From assembly GCA_015501595.1 (NCBI GenBank), contig JADNRX010000404.1, positions 1-46,667 of the forward strand: a stretch of 46,667 nucleotides of DNA. Reading direction: 5' to 3'. Shown one piece after another: positions 1 through 9,177 of the stretch; within the stretch, counting starts at the first letter, position 1, and every line of letters begins with the position of its first letter. The stretch comes from Hymenopellis radicata (Eukaryota > Basidiomycota > Agaricomycetes > Agaricales > Physalacriaceae). The position numbers and the translations under genes were made by a program. A model generated the notes under the pieces. The model had not been told where the DNA came from and made no database searches. It worked only from the letters and a program-made list of their open reading frames with translations.

Positions 1-530
1 AAACGGAAACGCGTCCGAGTTCCGCAGATGAACGGACTGAAGCCACGGGAAGCCAGCTAGCAGCCTGTCAGTCTCGATCCAGTGCGCGAGAGAGGAAGCT
101 CGAACAGCCGGCCACGTCATCGCTTTTATAAACTGTCGTCAAAATGGATGCTGAGTACTATAAAGAAACACCCTCAGGCCATAGATCAGTGATACGTACT
201 ATAGCAATTGAGATTACATCGGAATGACTCTACTATCAGAGGGAAATCTTTGGTGTCAAGAACCTGCTGCAGCGCCAAGGCCTGATTCCAACTGAGAACC
301 GATATCTCCAGAGTCGGGAGGTTCGGAAAAATCTCCGGGAGAAGGAAGGCCTGAAAGTTTTCGAGTGTATGGTCATCAAGAAGCAGCGAGAGGCTATCAA
401 CAGCCTCCAGCGGGGCGGCATCGAGCTCCTTCGGTCGGAACAAACGCTGAGAAATGCAAGCGAAACGGCGACGAGAAGCATTTGTCCGCCCAGCTAATCG
501 CAGCAGAGCTAGTAGATTAGGCAGGTGGAA
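1..530 (-). pseudogene. Truncated second copy of the F-box gene at 3439-4687
   Basis: This stretch is a near-identical, shorter copy of about 3517-4230, on the same strand. Both copies share the LRR-like coding segment (residues such as EISVLSWNQA and LPNL-ALLRLAG) and the intron whose donor reads GTACGTAT. Relative to the other copy it has lost about 29 bp near position 87 and about 160 bp near position 106, so the last exon shifts frame and stops early. Homology ends near 530, inside the gene, so the F-box end is missing; the window edge cuts the other side. A 150-residue open frame spans 186-638 but only part of it is homologous. I infer a non-functional duplicate. Confidence 0.8.
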
Positions 531-1002
531 TGAGAATGAGAAGTTGTGATATCCGCCTCCGCCAAACAAGTGACTAAGGACAAAGCGCCTCGACGGACCC
601 AATAAGGTAAAGTAATCACGGTTGAGTCGAGGGGCCACGTGATCGAGACATGTCTCTTCGGTGAGGATGCGGTGAGACTACGCAGTGTTCATTCACTGTA
701 GACCACACGCTACGACCACGGACCGCGGCCCAATACCAGCAACCGAGTCTCAACCATCAACTGCACAGATCGCTCGATGCATTCGGAGGACTGGACACCG
801 TAAGAACGCTGTTGAAACCATGTAGGGTCTTGCTCATGTCTACCTAGGCCCAAAGACGCAAAGAGGGCACCTTCCTCGTATGTTTATACTTTGTCATCGA
901 GCTATCTCTTGACATCTTAGCAGAGTAGCAGCCTCCGCGTCTGCCTTCATAGCGTGGTTTACAGACTCAGGTACTTGCAAAGCTACGGAAGATCATCCGA
1001 CT
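531..1002. other. Intergenic, no gene seen
   Basis: No coding signal is evident on either strand. The right part is presumably the upstream region of the gene that begins at 1003. Confidence 0.5.
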
Positions 1003-2593
1003 ATGAAAAAGATCCTGCATGACGTCGAAGGCATGTACGAACTCGTAGTTCCGCAGGAATGGCAGGACCCGGATTATCATCTACAGTTTGACAAGCTAGA
1101 CGCGCCGGCTTTTCGCAAGGCCGTTATCCGTGCAGCCAGCCCAGCCTCCTTCAAAGGGCCAGACGACGCAGACTCGCGCGCAATCCTGGGTCCTTGCACA
1201 CAATGCTCGCCATGAACGGGGATATTCGGAAGAAGAAGGAGGCCACCTTTAGGCGCAACATGGATGCGCTAGTCGCGGACGTCTTTGACCGTCAGTATTT
1301 GATAGACGGCAAGCCCGAGTTCGGAGAGGGAAACTTTTGCGTCATGTACGTTTGTTTTTGTTTTCTAGTGCATATACTACGAACACTTATTTCTTTCTTT
1401 GCAGACTAGAAGAGAGCATTTGGCTGCAAGAAAATCCCGTAACCTCCAATGAGGCCCATCCTGATGCCCTCGTCACTTATGGTCCCATCAGTGCAACGAA
1501 CATTTATTCGCAGCTCCGAAACATTCTCCTTCAAGGAAGCACCCCCTCTCAACTGCCTTCGTCTCCCCCTCCTCCGATGTATACATTCACCGATGCCAAC
1601 CCCGCATCCACCGACGCTACCGACGCCAAACCCGCACCCACCAATTCCATAAAACCCCGACTGACTCCAGTTCAGGGGGAACGGCTAGTCGACTTGTACT
1701 CCAACGTCTTTTTTCAATTCAACCCCGGACTTGAGGCAAAGCTATACCTCATCGCCATGCTCCTTGAATACAAAAGCTCCTCCAAGCTGCATAAATACGA
1801 ACAGTTATGCATGGACTTCAGAACTGCGCAACTGCAACGCCGCGCTCTGCTCTTGGAAGATCGGACTCTGTTCGGATTCGCCTTGGGTGTGGATGGGGTA
1901 TTCGTTTATGTATCTTTCTGGTCAGACGACGACATCTATATATCTGCGGACCCAGTGTGTGGCTTCCCCTTTGACAGCAATACTCCACTTCAGATAGTGC
2001 GACTGTTTCTATTTCTACGCCGACTAGCCAAGAATATGACGGCCCAGTTGGCGGAGGATAAGCGGGCAGTGGCTTTGAAGGCACGGGCTATCGCTTCGAG
2101 TCTTGAGGCGGGCTCAACTGTTTGGCGAGTCTCTAAACCAGGACCGTCAGGACCTTCCCACTCGAATCCATCATCAAGGCGTGGATCAGACGCCGCACCT
2201 CCTTCAAAACGGCAAAAAAGCGCACATACCGGAAATGCATCTGTTTTGCACGCCAATGTTCAAGGCAGACAAGCCAACGCTGAGGTGCCAATCTCTACAC
2301 ATTTTCATGGGTGTTTCGCTCATGTTCTTCAGGAAACTGTGCAGACATCGACGAAATCGAGGGGCACTCTCACCGCCCAGAACCTGTCTGGGTTCATGGA
2401 GTATGAACACGACATTGAACGTTGGGTTGCGCATGTTGATATCGAGTGTGCAATGGGTGGAGAGCCCTCATGCATGACGGCGAATTTGGACCAGGAAGAG
2501 CCCTGCATGGATGGTGAGGCGTCAGTCCCTGCCCTCAAGGATGTCGAAGCCACAGTTGAGATGTTGCCGGAGAATCATTTACATGTTGTTTGA
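1003..2593 (+). CDS. Uncharacterised Agaricomycete-type protein, one probable frameshift
   Basis: I do not recognise the family. The model has exon 1 at 1003-1345, a 59-nt intron with donor GTACGT and acceptor TTTGCAG (1346-1404), and exon 2 at 1405-2593. Exon 1 changes frame near 1188-1190, a run of three G; one extra G would join the segment ending RAILG to the one starting SLHTMLAMNGD. The middle of exon 2 looks like a folded domain (LTPVQGERLVDLYS, then FGFALGVDGVFVYVSFWSDDD), preceded by a proline/threonine-rich linker. It is followed by a basic, serine-rich segment with PSKRQK, a possible nuclear localisation signal, and an acidic C-terminus. Length would be about 510 residues. The start is the first in-frame ATG. 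The frameshift may be a sequencing error or real decay. Confidence 0.6.
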
Positions 2594-3438
2594 ATCATTC
2601 ATTGCTTTGTAGAGTTGCAGCCTCAGGGCGGAGTTTAAGGGCGATTTGGTGTCTGACTTTTGGTGATGCTCCCCATCATCTTCTCGCGAGGCTACCCAGA
2701 AGGAGCAGCGACCTGCGCCGCTGGCTCGCATCGCTCACGACTCTCTTCTGGTGTGGAGTCTTTACACGCGAATCGGATAAGCTCGAGAAGTATGTTTCGA
2801 CCGTCGTTCACTGTTTGACTTGACTGACGTCTAGTAGTGTCTGTTAAACCGGGCTGCTCTCGACTCCGAACCGCTTAATCTTCACCGCGCGGTGTGCGTC
2901 TCATTTAGTACGTCGAACAATTGCTCCAAGTTCCTCTAGTTCATCGACTAACACTAAAACAGATTCACGGAGAGTTGACAACCGTTTTCATCTTGCTATC
3001 TTTAGTGTCTTTCGACCTGACCTCGACTGTTTTACTCCCGCCGGCTAAGTCTCGTAGGGTACTGTTGTTGTCGAGTTAGTCGAGTTGTTACACTAACTAC
3101 TAACAAAATCTTTACAGCCGTATGACTTGAAGATTTCAAAGTCGAGACGGAGATCTCCCCGCACCTCCCCATTGAATACGCCCTAGTTGGAGGAGGTCGA
3201 AGAGGAGATGATGGTCGGTGGAAGTGTTGGTAAGAGTAGAGTTGTTGAATCATCGATATTCATGGCTTCGAGAGCAGTTGCATTATAAAAGATTGTAATG
3301 GTTGTGCAGCGAAGACCCGACAAGGAATTTCTAATCACCTTGCTTGCCGTAGTTATCAACATTGCTACAACTGCGCCACATGAAGCGCCCATCAACTATC
3401 CCAGTGGCCAACGAAGCTAGTCGGGCGATACAACATTT
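2594..3438. other. Intergenic, no gene seen
   Basis: Only short overlapping open frames on both strands, none with recognisable protein features. The region is rich in GTCGA-type words, but I see no clear repeat unit. Confidence 0.5.
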
Positions 3439-4687
3439 CTACCACTCTAGAAGCTGATTTACTGCAAGGCCCACGAGTACATCCCGAGCGCGCTCCTTCA
3501 CCGAGGAATACTCATAAAACGGAAACGCGTCCGAGTTCCGCAGATGCACAGACTGAAGCCACGGGAAGCCAGCTAGCAGCCTGTCAATCTCGATCCAGTG
3601 CGCACGCTCATTCTCCCCTGTCATGACCTGCGAGAGAGGAAGCTCGAACGTGATCGCCTCAATCCCGCTGGCAGCTAACGTGCTCAAGCTATCACGCCAC
3701 CATTCCACCACTCGCGACGCCGGGTGATCTTCATGGACCCAATCATCCAGGCGCTGTGTCTGTACGGAAAGATAGACGCGCCGGAAATGACTGAGGTTGA
3801 GCGGGCAGCCGGCCATGTCGTCACTTTTATAAACTGTCGAAATGGATGCTGAGTAAGTATAAAGAAATCACCCTCCATACGTACTATAGCAATTGAGGTT
3901 GCATCGGAATGACTCTATCAGAGGGAAATCTTTGGTGTTAAGAACCTGCTGCAGCGCCATGGCCTGATTCCAACTGAGAACCGATATCTCCAGAGTCGTG
4001 AGGTTCGGAAAAATCTCCGGAATCGACGACGGGAGAAGGAAGGACTGAAAGTTTTCGAGTGTATGGTCATCAAGAAGCAGCGAGAGGCTATCAACAGCCT
4101 CCAGCGGGGCAGCACAGTGGTCTTCCCCGAGCTCGTTCGGGTCGGAACAAACGCTGACAAATGCAAGCGAAAGGCGAGAAGCCTTTGGTCTGCCCAGCTA
4201 ACCGCAGCAGAGCTCGTAGATTAGGCAGGTGGGACACACTCGATACCGCGAGCGTCCTCAACGTTGACAGCGAGAAGACGTCCCGAAAGACATCCTCAAC
4301 GACCGGAACAGGCCCCCACCGGTCGCCGCATAACGCCACCTCCACTTGCCGTAAATTCACGAGGCGCCGGAGCACGTCTGCGAAAAGGCCGATGGCGTGC
4401 AAGCATTCTGCATCGCTTTTGCGCCCCTGTCGCGTCTCGTCCAGGACAAGAAGCCGCCTGAAGTGCGCAGCGATGTGCGGTGCGCCTTCGAGTAGCTCTA
4501 GGACGCGCGAGAGGTGTCTGTGGCGCTTGGGCTCAATCTTGAGGTACAATTCGCGGAACAGGCATCGTTGGCTGGGGTATAGCCATGAACGGCTCACCAG
4601 CGAACATGCAGAGAGTGTCGGGACATCATCGCCTTGGGACTCGATGATGCCGTCAATGAGCTCTTGCGGGAACGTGGCAAGACACAT
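3439..4687 (-). CDS. F-box / leucine-rich-repeat-like protein, probably frameshifted
   Basis: The N-terminus has the layout of Agaricomycete F-box proteins: FPQELIDGIIESQGDD followed by ACSLVSRSWLYPSQRCLF, the Skp1-binding helices of an SCF ubiquitin-ligase receptor. An LRR-like stretch follows. The first exon frame runs from 4687 to about 4195, then continuity moves to another frame (residues SLAFVSVCSD, then APLEAVDSL). Comparison with the copy at 1-530 puts the indel at about 4190-4200. A 51-nt intron (donor GTACGT, acceptor TCGACAG) joins this to the last exon at about 3833-3439, ending NQLLEW and stop. Without the indel the protein would be about 375 residues. Substrate unknown. It could be a recent pseudogene or carry an assembly error. 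Confidence 0.7.
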
Positions 4688-5679
4688 CCTATGGAGGGAT
4701 TAGAGATACAGCTGGAAAGTAGCATCGAGTCGAGCGCTTACTGCTCAAGCGTCTGAGGCAAGGTTGACTGAGAGTGCCCGGGCCTGCAACGGACCTAGCA
4801 ATCCCTTGAGTGTCGGGGTAATGCGTTAATCTGCGGTCTCATCGGGTTCAACCCACGACTCGTTGACCCGCAGGTACATAATAGCGAGTAGGATCCATAT
4901 GGGATAGACGCAAATCCCTGACAACCTATTCTAAGCCTTAGGTCGCAGTGAACTTCCAAGAACCAGTGGCACCTAATTGCGCTCGGTACTTCTTCGAAGA
5001 ATCAGTGCTCAGTTCTGCCGAAAAATATGAATGACTGACATGCGTCAACTGGCAAAAATAACTCTCAACTGGTCACTAAAAGGAAGGAAGAATGACATGC
5101 CACAGCGATGTCATCGTCGAGTTCCGCACCACGCGTGTGTCCGGTCACACGTTGCATACCATATACAACCAACTTAAGAACCCTAACTTGCCAGCCTGAA
5201 CTCTCACCACAACCCCACTTCATCCGAGTATATACAACTCTCGTATGATTTGTTATAGTGTAACTAATTCTGGCAGTGATGTGGCCAATAACTGAAGTTG
5301 GTGAGACAGCCCGACGCTGCCCGGCGCCAGGCATGTTTCCAAAATAGGACAGCTTCCGCTCCTTCTGTGGGCCGTGTGATGCGACCGAGCTAGCTGAGTC
5401 TCCTCTTCATGTAGACTGTTGCAAACCGTGCAGATACCCTCTGCTGACATAGTACTCTGTGGTCCACGAACACCCCAAACCTCCAACTCAACCAGACAGA
5501 GGACTATGCCGCGCACACGGCTGCAAGCTGCAAGTCAGAGAGGCGCGCTGATGCGCCCCAATCGTACACACCCCTGCCAGAAGCGGCGGCACTGCGGGAC
5601 TGCCAATTTCAGTTATTTACTGAGGGCTGAGTATGGTTCTTTAGCCTAGCCTCGTTATTTACTCTCAGTTTTGACATCT
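4688..5679. other. Intergenic, no gene seen
   Basis: About 1 kb with only short unsupported open frames. It lies between the F-box gene and a retrotransposon remnant and may include non-coding flank of that element. Confidence 0.45.
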
Positions 5680-6259
5680 TTAGCTATCGGTGAGTCTACT
5701 CCGTCGAATTACATGCCAATTTAAGTTATTACGACCAATTTCAGTTAGGGTACAATAACTAATCGCACGAGAGTTGTCGTGCCTCTCCTCATCCTCCAGC
5801 TCTGGGAAACCTGTAAACAACTCCTGCACAGGGACGAAGACTGGAGTCGCCGCATACACCGCAAAGACATCAAACAGTGACACAAACCGCGCCAAACGTT
5901 GATGCACAACGGCGCTGGTAATCAGCACCATCAACGTGTCATCGTCATCTCCATGATAGCCCCCAACCGCGAGCCTGTGCCAGACCTCACTGTACTCCCT
6001 CTAGACATCCATCCATAAGACACGTCGCAAGTCAACCAAGCCCCCATCTGCCTTGCATTCCAACATCGCATGCGTCTCTGTCTCCACCGTCGTTTTACAA
6101 AAGCGACATAGCCTCCATTCCCGCGGTATCTTCTTCCGCCTCTGACCATCGCCCCGCCGCAAAGCCTCGACAGCCAGGTCATGATCGGAGCAGATCAGAC
6201 GTGTCAACGCGACGCGACGCTCCATTTTCGGGACGCGTAGATAGTCACTGACAGGTAAT
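5680..6259 (-). mobile_element. 3' remnant of a LINE (non-LTR retrotransposon) ORF2
   Basis: The minus strand encodes the C-terminal tail typical of fungal LINE-type reverse transcriptase ORFs: YLRVPKMERRVALTRL, then the zinc knuckle CRFCKTTVETETHAMLEC (C-x2-C-x8-H-x4-C), then a helical tail with VVHQRLARFVSLFDVF and YAATPVFVP. An in-frame TAG at about 6001 splits the reading, and no reverse transcriptase or endonuclease domain is present upstream, where a host-like gene begins instead. It is therefore a dead 5'-truncated fragment, the usual outcome of LINE insertion. The zinc-knuckle tail is seen directly; assignment to LINE rather than another RT-bearing element rests on family knowledge. 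Confidence 0.7.
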
Positions 6260-6329
6260 GAGACAGAGAAAATGCTCCAAATATAGAATTGAAGTGAAAG
6301 ATCTAGAGGCGAACATGAACAAAAGCGAA

Positions 6330-7160
6330 TTAAACCTCCCTCGACCACAGGTTTCTCCAGCTAACGTCCCTAACCTTCAATTTCTTACGAGGAACGTTCG
6401 CCATGAGTACATCGAAGTCTCCGCCTTCCGACTTCCAGCGCTTCTCGACCCCGTCATCGAAAGGGACTTCATACACGGCAGAGGTGCTGATATCCTCTTC
6501 TTGTATGGCACTAAGAGGGCGGCGGGTATCACTGCCCAAGGGGGCTTGGAGATTTCCAGAATAGTGACTGGCAGGGACGACGTATGCAGCAAGGTCTACG
6601 GAAAAGGTATCTGAAGAGGGAGGGAGAGGGAAGTTGCATGGATTAGACGATAAGATGTTGATAGTCGGCGGCGAAAAGTTGAAATGATCAATCGTATCGA
6701 AAGGAAGAGGAGAGGTGCAGCTACCGGAGCCGCTGAAGACGTAACTTTCGTTATAGGGCTCTGTCTGTTGAATGAAGGAGGATGCGTGTTGTCTGGCGGG
6801 CTCGTAGTAGTCATTGCATTGCCATGTGTCATAGTCGGGGTCGTGTAAGTCTGACTGAGTCTGGCTGTGGAGCACGTCGAACAGAGCCTTCTCCGAAAAC
6901 CAGCTCGCGCCTGCAGTGACCATTTGCAGCTTAGAAGCCAGCTTCTGGGTCATGGAAATCTCCTGATGCAACTGTACGTTGAGCGCGGCGAGTTCCTTGT
7001 CAAGCGCCTTCCTTCTCTTCCAGTTTCTGTTACGCGTCGTCTTTGCCTCCTGGCACAGACTCTCTATCTCGCGCAGCTGATACTCGAGCGCTCTGGCGGT
7101 CTCCAGGACGTCAAAGTCGAGGAGGGCAGCGACGGAAAGGCGAGAGGCGGGGGTAGCCAT
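6330..7160 (-). CDS. Uncharacterised coiled-coil protein, 276 aa
   Basis: Single-exon open frame. I chose the ATG at 7160 (MATPASRLSVAALL) over the upstream one at 7238 because it matches the divergent layout with the gene starting at 7270. Residues about 20-85 form a charged heptad-like coiled coil (ALEYQLREIESLCQEAK onwards). The centre is rich in Ser, Pro, Tyr and Asn and probably disordered. The C-terminus is basic (VPRKKLKVRDVSWRNLW). There is no classical bZIP basic region directly before the coiled coil, so I do not call a transcription factor, although RNRNWKRRK lies inside it. Function unknown. It abuts the LINE remnant at its 3' end. Confidence 0.65.
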   Translation of the reverse strand: MATPASRLSVAALLDFDVLETARALEYQLREIESLCQEAKTTRNRNWKRRKALDKELAALNVQLHQEISMTQKLASKLQMVTAGASWFSEKALFDVLHSQTQSDLHDPDYDTWQCNDYYEPARQHASSFIQQTEPYNESYVFSGSGSCTSPLPFDTIDHFNFSPPTINILSSNPCNFPLPPSSDTFSVDLAAYVVPASHYSGNLQAPLGSDTRRPLSAIQEEDISTSAVYEVPFDDGVEKRWKSEGGDFDVLMANVPRKKLKVRDVSWRNLWSREV

Positions 7161-7269
7161 GTCGGATAGCGATGATGGTAAGACGAAAGAAGCCCGGATT
7201 GTTGGGCTATGTTTGGGCGGTTCGGGTACTTCGATCACGCCGTGCCTTTTGCGCCACTACAAACATACC

Positions 7270-7707
7270 ATGCCAGCACCAGACGTTTCTCCGCTCGCCT
7301 CGCAAATTATTGCCAAGACCCCCGAGCTGCTCCGCAAGCTGACAAAGTACCGCGACGAGAACATGGAGGCCGAGCTGCACTGTAACAGCCTCGAAGCCGA
7401 GATTTCTCGCGTCAAAGAGTGTATTGACGCGCAGAAATTGCTGCGGCAGAACATGGAGAAGCGTAAAAGCGATTTTTAGGAAAAACAAGACAAATACTGA
7501 CCTGTAATAATGCAGAGGAAACGAACAAGAATGGTAAAGTGAGGTACTGTTTCGCATATACCGGTCGTTCACACCACCGACAGTCCTTTCGGACAGCGAT
7601 AATGAAGGGGTTGAGGTAAGTTTGTTTTCCTTGTTCTGTTCTTCAGTCCTCGCAACGCGCTTCAGGCCAATTCCGGCGATAGAGAGGCGTCGCCCACGTC
7701 GGAGTGA
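7270..7707 (+). CDS. Small uncharacterised coiled-coil protein, 94 aa, 4 exons
   Basis: Exons by splice phase: 7270-7462, 7516-7533, 7584-7615 and 7666-7707; all phases agree and the frame ends at TGA. The first exon encodes a coiled coil (LRKLTKYRDENMEAEL, then SLEAEISRVKECIDAQK). The end is acidic and serine-rich (LSDSDNEGVE, then ASPTSE), resembling a casein-kinase-2-type phosphorylation tail. Start chosen at MPAPDVSPL; the longer frame from 7159 would overlap the start of the divergent gene. The 109 bp between the two starts must hold both promoters. The family is not recognised; the size would suit a subunit of a complex, which is only inference. The third acceptor is a choice between 7646 and 7665. 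Confidence 0.55.
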
Positions 7708-7794
7708 AACAGTAACTCGCTTGCCTGTCATAACGCGTCTGCTATCTTGTCCTTGCAAATTAGATTCCTCCACGAGAAGCGCTTCCCAGCAGCC

Positions 7795-8118
7795 ATGCAG
7801 GTGGATCCTACGCTAACGGTAAAGACCACCGAAGCGATTTTCGCGCAGACTTGCAAGCGGCTCCAAGAAGCTCCAAAACCTTGGCCACTATATCCTGGCG
7901 TGGCGATTGACACCATTATCCGACTCGGAGACGGCGGCGGCAATGTCAACAACTCTGTAGGTTTTTATGAGAGTAACACATAGCAACTGACTGCAGGAAC
8001 TGTGTTTGAAGTGCTCCTCCATGCGAATTATGGCATGGACGCCCAAGTGAGTTCTCAGGGCGCACAGGTACTGATAACGCGAATCGGGAAAGTAGCCGAA
8101 TGTGAGCTTAGAAACTAA
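7795..8118 (+). CDS. Small uncharacterised protein, 95 aa, 2 exons
   Basis: Exon 1 at 7795-7960 starts MQVDPTLTVKTTEAI and contains a WPLYPGVAIDTIIRLGD segment. A 36-nt intron (donor GTTTTT, which is weak; acceptor ACTGCAG) leads to exon 2 at 7997-8118, which reads GTVFEVLLHANYGMDAQ and ends at TAA. The protein-like composition across the junction supports coding, but the short intron and weak donor lower confidence, and the true 3' end may lie after a further intron starting GTGAGT at about 8044. No family recognised. It begins only 87 bp after the preceding gene and could be its 3' part. Confidence 0.4.
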
Positions 8119-8342
8119 CATGAGAGTAGCCGAGCAAAGTGCAGGCATATCACTTCACTGGAGAAAGAAGATGAATTTGAGGCGGAGGTCAAGATGTTCT
8201 CAGGGTCACTGGTTGTTAGCCTTGGTCCTAGACTTGGTCTCGGCCCTTCAACGTGCCAAGGCCTGATACGGCCGTAATGTGCTCTCACTCATTTCCCAAC
8301 TCTTGCGTTCCGTTATTCACACGTTGACAACCTCAAGACGAG

Positions 8343-8888
8343 TCAAAGGCGCTGTATAACCGCTTCGACTAGCTCATCATGGTAGGCATCAACTGGAACT
8401 CGAAAATCCTGCAGCTCTTCAATTCTTTCAATCGAAGCTTCAGGTTTTCAGAGGATTTGGGTACATGCTCCGCAGGACGCGTCGTCAAGGCCCTCCAGTA
8501 TTGAAGCCCATACTTCTCGCAAACTTTCGACCAATAAACGTCTCCAGACTCGCGTTTTTCACGTCTCCCTCGGAGTAGGCCTTAATACGAGCCCCTGGAG
8601 GCATTAGTGCCCTTCGGTGATTAGCGTGCCTCTTCTCTTCACTCTACGTCATTAATCTTACAGCTTTCTTGCTAGCATCAGGCTGCCATCACTCCATTTT
8701 TCAACCGCCATCTCACAGAAATAGATCAACATGGTCACAATCTGATTGTACGCTATATCGGCGAAGTACTTCTCTAATTGAAGCTCTTCTAGGTGCATCT
8801 GTCCCATGATCCCAGCGCTTCTATGTCGGGATGTCATTGTAAGAGCGTACGATAAGCGCCGGCCATCGTCAACCAGGGCACCCACCAT
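8343..8888 (-). pseudogene. Minus-strand coding trace, broken frame, family unknown
   Basis: Reading the minus strand gives segments that look like real protein but lie in different frames. One includes HLEELQLEKYFADIAYNQ and EMAVEKWSDGSLMLARK (about 8888-8660). Next is ESGDVYWSKVCEKYGLQYW, running into a segment ending KSSENLK (about 8560-8410). Last is ASIERIEELQDFRVPVDA ending in a stop at 8343. The last two join if one A is added to the AAG at about 8423; an intron (donor GTAAGA) probably separates the first two. The 5' end is not determined and may extend to about 9000. I do not recognise the family. It could be an intact gene hit by a one-base assembly error. Confidence 0.4.
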
Positions 8889-9177
8889 TCATCTTCACGC
8901 ATGTCCCGGAGCCCCACCGCAGAGAAACATTAGGTCTGTCAGTCAAGCAGTTCAACCCAAACGGCTGACTGGCTAGCACCATTACAACCTCGCGTCTCAA
9001 GTCGCGTTTCACGAGAAAGCGAGAAAAGAAAGACGATCGTCGTTTCAGCGACATTTCGCTTTCGACAAACTTGTATCCCTTTTTGGGATGTGGCTATTAA
9101 TTCTTTGATATGCCTTCTGTCAGTCTGGAAATGTTTAAAAGGACGGTGCGCCAAGCGCTTATCTATCCATCAGTATC

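Noticed and set aside
4161..4703. 180-codon plus-strand open frame
   Set aside because: It is the antisense shadow of the F-box gene exon; composition is Arg/Ser-rich and has no motif, while the minus strand reads as an F-box protein.
4835..4880. GGGTTCAACCC palindrome-like T-arm candidate
   Set aside because: No complete tRNA fold on either strand; probably chance.
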